This document shows positions 56,179-64,000 of a DNA stretch of 64,000 bases, piece after piece. A model generated the notes under the pieces. The model saw only the letters and a program-made list of their open reading frames with translations, was not told where the DNA came from and did no database searches. The number at the start of each line of letters is the position of its first letter. Position 1 is the first letter of the stretch. The position numbers were made by a program, and so were the translations under genes. The stretch comes from Orychophragmus violaceus (Eukaryota > Streptophyta > Magnoliopsida > Brassicales > Brassicaceae), in the NCBI GenBank assembly GCA_030180135.1, contig CM058232.1:96460630-96524629 (forward strand), written 5' to 3'.

Positions 56179-59100
56179 TTATGGTCAAACTAACTTTTTC
56201 GCTTATTTTTTTCTACCAGTTTTTAACACCTAATATCCGGCTCAAAAATCCTTTTGTCTGAACATATCCCTATATTATTAGTTGAGAATTATAACTAGGG
56301 ATGGACACAATTCATCTCCCATCATGTTATATTCCATTCTGCCTCATTCCCAGTTTCGTATTCTTGTCCCATACGAGAATGTATTCCTTTGTAGTACAAT
56401 ATATGAATTCCCATTTACGTTTGTGACGGAATAAAACAGGAACGAAAATTTCTGAAATCCCATTTGGACAAACTACATATTAATCATATAATATTATACA
56501 TACCTATATATATTAGAAAATTAGAAATAATTGAATTTAATTTTTACAGTTAATTTGCTATACTAATATGTTATCAGTTATTAAAATTTAAATTTTGCTT
56601 TACTTAAATAAGAGTATAAAACCATTCTAAATTTCAAAAAAAAACAGCCGCATATGTTTTAAAGTTTTTTTAAAGCATAATGTTAGGCGACTATGTTTAA
56701 ATTTTTACAAATTATGATCATCATTTTCTTATGTTTTTACTTTTTACTTTTTGGGAGTTTTTGTTCTATTTCAGTCCTAAAATCTCGTCTTATTCATGTT
56801 CTCATTCCACACATATTTCTATAACATATCTTTGTTATTTAGTATCAGTGTATCACCAAGAAATATTTTGGTTATATGGATATTTCAAACACAAGACCAA
56901 ACATGATAGAAGCAAGAATAAGAATGCCCTAGCAATATGCTGCTAGTGCCGGTCTAACGTTTTGGAATGCCCTAGACGAATCTAGAAAATATGCTAGTTT
57001 ATAAATTTTGTCAAAATCCATAAATAATAATAAAAATAAGATTTAAAACTTCAAAAAACAATCCAAAACTGTAAATGGTTTTGCAAGAAGAAAAAACCAG
57101 AAAATATATTATGGAAACATGGCTCTCTCGACATTTTTATTTGCAAAACAATTTATTAAATTCAAGTAGTTAGATTTTCACTCATATATGTCTCAACTAA
57201 TAACAAAACAACCTAGTTCAATCATTTCATTTGACATGGTAGACTACAAATAATTTTTTATCAGTTTCAACTTCGAAAAACTTCTCTAAGCAAGACAACC
57301 GATATTGGAATGATCAACAATATACAATAAGCAAATTTGGTGTTATGATAACAATCGTCCTTAAAAAAACACTTCAATAAGTTTACGAACTTCATATGAT
57401 ATTGATTCTCTAAAGATTTTAAATTTCATAAACAAGTTTTCACCATAATGTCTTTTTATACCTTAATAACAAATTTCATGTTGCGTTTTGTTTTTATACC
57501 ATTTCCAATGTGTTCCTCTACTTTTCTCTAAAGTATAGGAACTCTATAATAGAGATGAGTTTCTCTCCAATTTATTCCTATATTTTTCCTCAAAAATGAA
57601 TATTATATTTAAGATTCTATTTTTATTTTAGAATTAGTACACTTTATGTACAAAAGTTGGAAAATATTTTACTAGAAAATAGATTTTAAAGTTAAAAATA
57701 GAGTTGAAGATATCCTTATAGAAACAAAGATGTTGCAGCAGCCACTGTGTTGATTTCTGGTGATGTAGTGTCAAATGTAATTTCATTGTTGCTTTGTAAA
57801 ATATCTTAGTTTGATTTACTAGTAGTGATTGATGTTTCAAATTGTGAAAAATATTATTTGCTCTACGAATGCATATACAAAGTTGTTGGGACATATCATC
57901 ATTGAAATCTCTGTCTTCGAGACTATTTTGGAAATTAGAAAAGAGATTAAGCGTATTCTAAAGACTAATGAGACATCATTTTCCAATTCAAAGACGACCA
58001 ACCAGAGGATGTTGTTACTGAATGTTTCATTCATGATGACAAAAACTTTTTGCTATGCTGGAAATCACAAACCAGGGTAAGTTCTAATTTTATTGATTTT
58101 ATTGAGATTATTTTCTAATTTTTTGTTTTTAATTTTACGATGTGGAGCAGACACCATGAATGACTCGTAAAAAATTGGAAGATGCTCAAATCGCCGGACT
58201 TGTTCGAGATCAGAAGGAGCATTGTAAGTCGTTTAAAAGTTTCAGTTATCTAGAAGAAAATGCTCTTCCAATTTTTTTTTTAATAAATATAATGACCTTC
58301 TAAATTTTGTTTAAATATACTTATGATTTTTTTTTTTGAAAAATGTCTATCAAAATTGGATGCCCTAATCAATGGTTTACCTCGCATATGCTATGTGTCG
58401 GCCATGTATGCTGCAAAGCTATTCCTTATTCTTCACTTAATATGATTTGCATTTAATTTATGTTGTCACGAGAGCGAGGAGATGATGTTATTCTTCAACA
58501 CTGTAATCTAGTCATCACTAGTGCCCGTCCTAACATTCAGAAGACTCGAAGCTAACTGGAAAAGGTTGATAACGGCGTACATATGGTTTGAACTCACAGC
58601 ATTGGATTATAAACAATACCATTCAAACCACTACACTAAAGCAATATTTATGAAAAACCGGCCGAAAATGGTTTGTATTATTATACGCTGGAATCCAATG
58701 CTTCTATAACTACCCACAAGGTCGAGACTGGTCATCACCTTCACATGGCTTCTCCGTATACACTTTTAAATACATTTCACTGTTGTTAGTTCTCTCACAA
58801 AAATGTTACAGATTTTCAAATCATATTTCTATGTTATGAGAAATTGACACATTAATTAATGAAATTTTGAAAAATCAATAAAAACATAAAAATAACCAAC
58901 ATGTTGGTAGCCTAGTGGTGGGGTTGGTTCTCTTGTGATTCGAACTCAAACCACCTTTGATACGAAGAATTATTCTTTAAATAAGAGCTAGAGTTTGACC
59001 CGTACTTAGCGTATATATTCTTGAAATATAATTTACATTTTTATCAATTTTATAATATTAGAAACTCATTATTTTGGTTTAGTAATGATTTAAAAATAAA

Positions 59101-60988
59101 TAAATACTATGATTTAGATACTTAATTTGGTTTTTATTATTCTATTTGCTTTGGATTTCAATTTTTGAGTATTTTTCAAATATTTTGAGTTTAGGTTTTA
59201 GTCAACTGAGTTTCATCAATGATTTTATAGTTAAGATTTTAAACTTTATATTTGAAACAAAATTAATTTATCAAACTATAATGTAGAATTTTTTTTTATT
59301 ATTGTAGAAATTTTTTTTCTATTTGGGTTATTATTTGAGATTGTATCAAATAGTCTATTTTACTTGAAAATAAATAATAAAACTAAGCTTGAATATTATT
59401 TTTATATTTAAAAGTTAATATTTTTTTAAATGAAATTTCACAATATTATCAATTATATTATATTAGAAATTAATTTTATTTTATTTGGTTTTTATTTTTA
59501 AATTTTAAATACTATGATTTATATATTTTTTATTTGGTTTTAAATTTATTTTATAGTCTATATATTTTATATATTTGGATGAAACAAAATGTAAAAACCC
59601 GTAATTTTAAAAAACACCAACATATCTCACTATATGATTGAATAATATATATTAATTTTTTAGTAATTATATGTATCATTTGATTTAATATTTTGTATTA
59701 AAAATATATTTGTGATCTCAAAATTCTAAACTCTTAAATATATTATATATTATACTATTTGATTTTATAAAATATTTTGTTTTATATAAAATAATTTTAT
59801 TTAAATGAATGCAATTAATATTCATAAAAATAACACGTCAATTTTTCATATCGAATAATTGTTTTTTTACAAATTTCAAGGAACAACCCTAAAACACTTT
59901 GTTATAAATCTAATTTTAAAAGTTATAACTTTATAAATATTTATTTTATTGATTATAAATTAATTAATTTTAATTTAAGTACTTATTTATAATATTTTCT
60001 TTTGAATTATGTCGAAAACCTAAATTTATATTGCCTTGTGTGTATGATTACTTTGATTTAATTTTACAGTTTATAATAAATTTATGTATTAAAATATATA
60101 ATTATATTCACCAATTGATTTAATAACTTAATTATACTTATATATGATATTTATTTTATAAGTCAAAATTTAGTTAATATTAATTTATAATAATATTTTG
60201 ATATAAATTATGAATTTCACTATTTATTTTTAAAGTTTTATAAAAGAAATTTTTTAAAGATTTGATTATGATAGTAAAATAAAAGAAAATATATTAAAAG
60301 ATATTAAGAGCAAATTAATTATAAATTGATTTGACATTGCTATCATTAATGAAATATTGATTTACAGTGACATATTAAGTAAATAACACAGAAGAAGAGT
60401 AAGTTTTGTTTCATATTGCTCTTTTTTAATGGATTAGATTTCCAAATGCTATCTTGATTATAGACCTAATACTAGAAAACTCCACATAATTCAAAAAAAC
60501 AAAATATAACTTGATACATTAATTAATAAAAAAATTAAGTCAATCAAAACATAACAAAAATACACATAAGATTATAATATGATTCACAAGCTTAAGTAAA
60601 TATCTATAGTGGTTAACATTTAGTTATTCGGTCCGGTTCACGTTTTTAGGGTTTCAAAATTTTGAACTCTAAAAATAAGTCTAATTCATATCAAATTATA
60701 ATTTGTTTTGGGTTTTAACAAAATTATAATAAAACAAAATAATTAACTAATTTAACTAAAATTATAGATTTTTAATATATTATATATAATTAAAATATTA
60801 ATTTTAAATAAATCTTGATCAATTCAGATTGAGATTATATGATTTAGTATATAAATTTTTGATACATTCATGTTATTTTATAATTTGGTTGGATTTGGGT
60901 TTGACAATTATGTTCGGGTTCGAGAAGTTTTTTGAGATCTAGAAAATAGATCTCATTCATGATCACTATAATTCATTTGATTTGGGTT
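56179..60988. other. AT-rich intergenic DNA between the two MULE copies
   Basis: Very AT-rich, especially 59,000-60,950. Apart from the hAT relic no gene was recognised; short frames at 56731, 57829 and 58521 show no domain. A palindromic ACCAACATGTTGGT lies near 58896-58909. Confidence 0.6.
57105..57335 (-). pseudogene. hAT transposase C-terminal (dimerisation domain) relic
   Basis: One minus-strand frame with in-frame stops spells the conserved C-terminus of plant TTF-type hAT proteins: GCLA*RSFSKLKLIKNYL, then STMSNEMIEL and SNYLNLINCFANK. The usual family text is ASAERSFSKLKLIKNYLRST. Much decayed; upstream parts of the gene are not recognisable. Confidence 0.72.
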
Positions 60989-61576
60989 GGGTCAAATTCT
61001 CACATACTCCTTGATTCAAAGTCAACTTCCCACATACTCTTCCCTAATTTACTATACTCTCCTACTCTTCCCCTTATAAGGTTTTTCCCATTCTACCCTT
61101 AATGAACCAATTAAAAAATATGAAATAAATTAAATAATCAACCAATCAGAAAATAGCTTCTCTCTCCTCCCCATCCCTCCCCATACGACCACGCTCTCTC
61201 TCTCCAGTTCGAGCTCCAAAAACCAGAATTTGAATCCGCGATTTCCTCCAATTTTTCACAATTCAACCATACCGATACTTCTATTCGGGATTCCGGTCAA
61301 TCCAGGTTAGTTCATCCCCCTTATTGCCGTCGCTTCTCTCTCTTTTTTATAACATACATTTTTTTCTCTCTTTTATTGCTTGAGCTTGATTGTTTGCTCT
61401 TTAATTTCTGGTTGGTAAAGAACATTGTATTGGAATCCATGTTTTTGATGTGAATTAGACAACTGAATTGATAATAAATCAAAATTTGTGGTTTAATCGT
61501 ACCGAATCCTATTGTTGTTATCACATTTGGCGATTTGGGGATTTTGGGATATTTTGGATTTGAAGATGAAGTTGCT

Positions 61577-61872
61577 CAACTTAGTAAAACTTGGTAATAA
61601 TAGAATCGCAAGAACCGATACAACTTGGTAAAACTATTGTGGTTGAACTGGTAAAACTTGGTACAACTAGGTAAAACTACTGTGGTTGAACTGGTAAAAC
61701 TTAGTACAACTTAGTAAAACTACTGTGGTGGAACTGGTAAAATTTGGTAATACTTGGTAAAACTACTGTGGTAGAATTGGTACAACTTGGTAAAACTTGG
61801 TAAAACATCTCTGGCAGAACTGGTACAACTTGGTAAAACTACTGTGGTAGAACTGGTGTAACTTGGTATTAC
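61577..61872. repeat. GGTAAAACTW motif array in vanA-like leader intron, copy 2
   Basis: About eight higher-order units of roughly 35 bp, each made of GGTAAAACTT / GGTACAACTA / GGTAAAACTA steps 10 bp apart and separated by CTGTGGTWGAACT. It lies inside a probable leader intron at 61306-61916 (CAG|GTTAGTTC to TTTTTAG), ending 6 nt before the ATG. Confidence 0.88.
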
Positions 61873-61922
61873 TGTTGAAATCTGAGTGCTAATGCATATT
61901 TTTATGGCATTTTTAGAAGAGG

Positions 61923-64000
61923 ATGGGTTCTCCTTTCACAGACATACATTTTGATTTTGAAAGACATTATTCAAAGACCGGAGATGACTATGAATGGATT
62001 CCAAAAGAAGCTCGGTTATATGGTATATCGTTTAAGACATCATCTATGGAGGAGATAACGTATTCGTTGTTAGTGGATAGGATACGCAGAAAGATTTCAA
62101 TAGATGATTCTACAAAGAGGCTGAATTTGAGTTATATTCCATTGGTAGTGAAACCTCAAAGGCAGTCGTATATTTTTGATGACGAGGATGTTTATGTGTA
62201 TCTAACCTCTGTGGATAAAGAGCAATGAAGAAGTGTTTTGCATGTAGAGGTTGTCAAAGATTTGGAAATATTTCCGGTCACCGAGCAACTTTCAAGAGTA
62301 GAGAGGGGGAAACGAGATGGTGGGAGTTATGGTGAGCTTATTTCTAGTGCCCGAGATAATATTGGGGTAATTAATGCTGGTGATCCTACTCATGTTACTG
62401 GTGAGGAATCAGCATACTGAGCCGAAAGAGCCGTTGGAGAATGTTGCTATTGGAGATGGTGATGTTGTACTACATGATAATATGCATGATTTGGATATGG
62501 TTGAATCAGTTCAGCTTCCCCGAGTTGTGGAAGGGACAAGGCGTTTAGATGAATGGGAAGATGGCTTGGGTCTTGAAATAGGTCAAGAATTTTAATGTAA
62601 AGAAGATGTGCAGTATTTGGTTGATAGAGCCGCAAATCTGAATTGTTTTGGGATTTTAATAGGTAATTCAGATAAGAGTCGGTACGTGGTGAAATGCCGT
62701 GAAGCGAAGCTAGGTTGTAAATGGCAGTTGAGAGCTGCAAAGATTAAGAATTCAACCATGTTCTCGGTTAGAACATACACGAAGATGCATTCATGCTCTC
62801 TGACAAGTTCTAGTGGAATAAGCAACAAGAGAAAAGGTACACCACGGTTAGTTGCAAGCATCTTAAACGAAGACTATCCCTGTAATTTCGATACTCCATG
62901 TCCTAAAACTATTGTGAAGCTTGTCCAAAGAAGAGCCGGTGTGGAAGTGTCGTATTCTACGGCTTTTAGAGGAAAAAACCTAACTGTTTCTGATATATGT
63001 GGTAGTCCAGTTGATGGTTTCAAGATGTTGCCTTCTTATTTGCATATGTTGGAGAAGGTGAATCATGGAACAAAAACCGATTTGGTTTTGGATGAACAAA
63101 GAAGGTTCATGTATCTATTTGTGGATTTGGGAGCTTCCATCGAAGGGTTTGTAGCCATGAGGAAAGTGTTCATCATTGACACAACTTTCATTAAGAATGT
63201 ATATGGAGGTTGTTTAATTTTCGCCACAGCGCAGGATCCAAATCATCACCACTATCCCATTGTTTTTGCTCTAGTTGATGGTGAAAAGGAAGAAAGTTGG
63301 ATGTGGTTTTTCAATACCCTGAAAACTGTTATACCAGATAGTTCTGAGTTAGTTTTTATTAGTAACAGAAATGCAAGTCTCATCAAGGCAATAACTCTAG
63401 TGTACCCTCTCTCGGATCATGGTTATTGCATCTACCATCTGTCCCAGAACGTGAGAGGAGCAGTTTCCTACGTGAACAAGGAAGAGGTTGGAAAAAAATT
63501 CAGGGAAATTGCTCGGGTATACTCTGAGTCTGATTTCCTAAGACAGTATGGCGATTTTAGGAACAGAAATCCTCAAGCAGCTGAATATCTTGACAAAGGT
63601 GTAGAAGTGAAGAAATGGGCAAGGTGTTATTCTCCCGGTGCAAGGTACAACATAGACACCTCTAATTGTGTGGAGTCTATGAATGCCGTTTTTAAGAAGG
63701 TCAGAAGGTATCATCTACTACCTATGATCGATGCACTTATTGAAAAATTTGTTGAGTGGTTTAACAGTCATAGGAAAGATTCCGTTGCTGGATCGAGTGT
63801 TCGAAAATTGGTGCCGGTTGTGGAACTTGCGTTGCACCCTAGAATCGTGAACGCGGCCATACTTACGACATTTGAGCTTAATGCATTCGAGCTTGAATAC
63901 GGTGTTGTTGGAGACGTGGTGGATTTGAGACATAACAAGTGCAACTGCAGACTCTTTGATATTGACAGGTACCCATGTGTCCACGCAATAGTTGCTACTA
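61923..64000 (+). pseudogene. VANDAL-like MULE transposase (vanA-like), copy 2, partial
   Basis: ATG 61923; MGSPFTDIHFDFERHYSKTG is uninterrupted here, showing the empty site of insertion C. The order is as in copy 1: an N-terminal region, the MuDR-type block near 62690-62810 (CREAKLGCKWQLRAAK, SVRTYTKMHSC), the DDE region with the first Asp intact (IDTTFIKNVYGG) near 63175, DPNHHHYPIVFALVDGE, SNCVESMNAVFKK with the Glu, and the SWIM start CNCRLFD..CVHA near 63940. The second Asp appears replaced (FISNRNAS). It is broken by TGA at 62226-62228, a stop near 62418 and TAA near 62593. Compared with copy 1 the breaks are at different places, so the two copies decayed independently. The C-terminus lies beyond the window. 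Confidence 0.87.

Larger units (their letters stand above)
60989..64000 (+). mobile_element. VANDAL-like MULE, copy 2 (runs off the window)
   Basis: Left end GGGTCAAATTCTCACATAC aligns with the copy 1 terminus. The following leader, intron and transposase align with 35662-36426 plus 48398 onward. The right end, and therefore the target duplication (left 9-mer ATTTGGGTT), is outside the window. Confidence 0.85.

Overview
This is nuclear DNA of a flowering plant, almost certainly Brassicaceae close to Arabidopsis. It has spliced genes with GT-AG introns, LTR retrotransposons with plant tRNA primer sites, Athila, Mutator-like, hAT and Helitron relics, and a block of six conserved genes in the order I remember from A. 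thaliana chromosome 1 around At1g71070-At1g71190. All homology and locus assignments come from recall and reading of motifs; no search was run.

Layout. (1) 1-19.2 kb is repeat-rich: hairpin-rich noncoding DNA, a polypyrimidine tract, a broken Athila ORF1 ending in a 0.6 kb palindrome, a degenerate minus-strand Copia element (A, 5465-11679), and an older Copia relic (E) into whose gag a complete Athila-type gag-protease element (B, 12071-18743, TSD ATGAT) has inserted. (2) 19.2-34.4 kb is the gene island: a GT14 glycosyltransferase (3' end tandemly duplicated), an EAF-like transcription factor, ribose-5-phosphate isomerase, a probable Pack-type transposon carrying a U2AF65 fragment, a 3-ketoacyl-CoA synthase, a beta-hydroxyacid dehydrogenase and a SAG18-like membrane protein. 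(3) 35.66-56.17 kb is one VANDAL-like Mutator element bounded by a perfect 9-bp duplication (TAAAATGAA). It holds relics of a transposase, a GRF zinc-finger protein and a DUF1985 (VANC-like) protein. A young Copia element (C, 36427-48392, TSD CTCCT) sits in codon 4 of the transposase, and C itself contains an intact Copia element (D, 42607-47437, TSD GCATG). (4) 56.2-61.0 kb is AT-rich with a hAT relic. (5) 60,989-64,000 is a second VANDAL-like copy that runs off the window and preserves the empty site of insertion C.

Two noncoding motif systems stand out. First, about 31 copies of a 14-bp near-palindrome with core TCGATCG (ends GTG/CAC or GCA/TGC), nearly always in pairs 20-22 bp apart, occur in element A (Copia) and element B (Athila/Gypsy) but not in A's sister C. 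Second, the VANDAL-like copies carry arrays of GGTAAAACTW-type units at about 10-bp period in a 5' leader intron, between genes and in the DUF1985-gene intron. These resemble the target arrays of VANC anti-silencing proteins. The first motif looks like an analogous but unexplained system shared across two LTR superfamilies.
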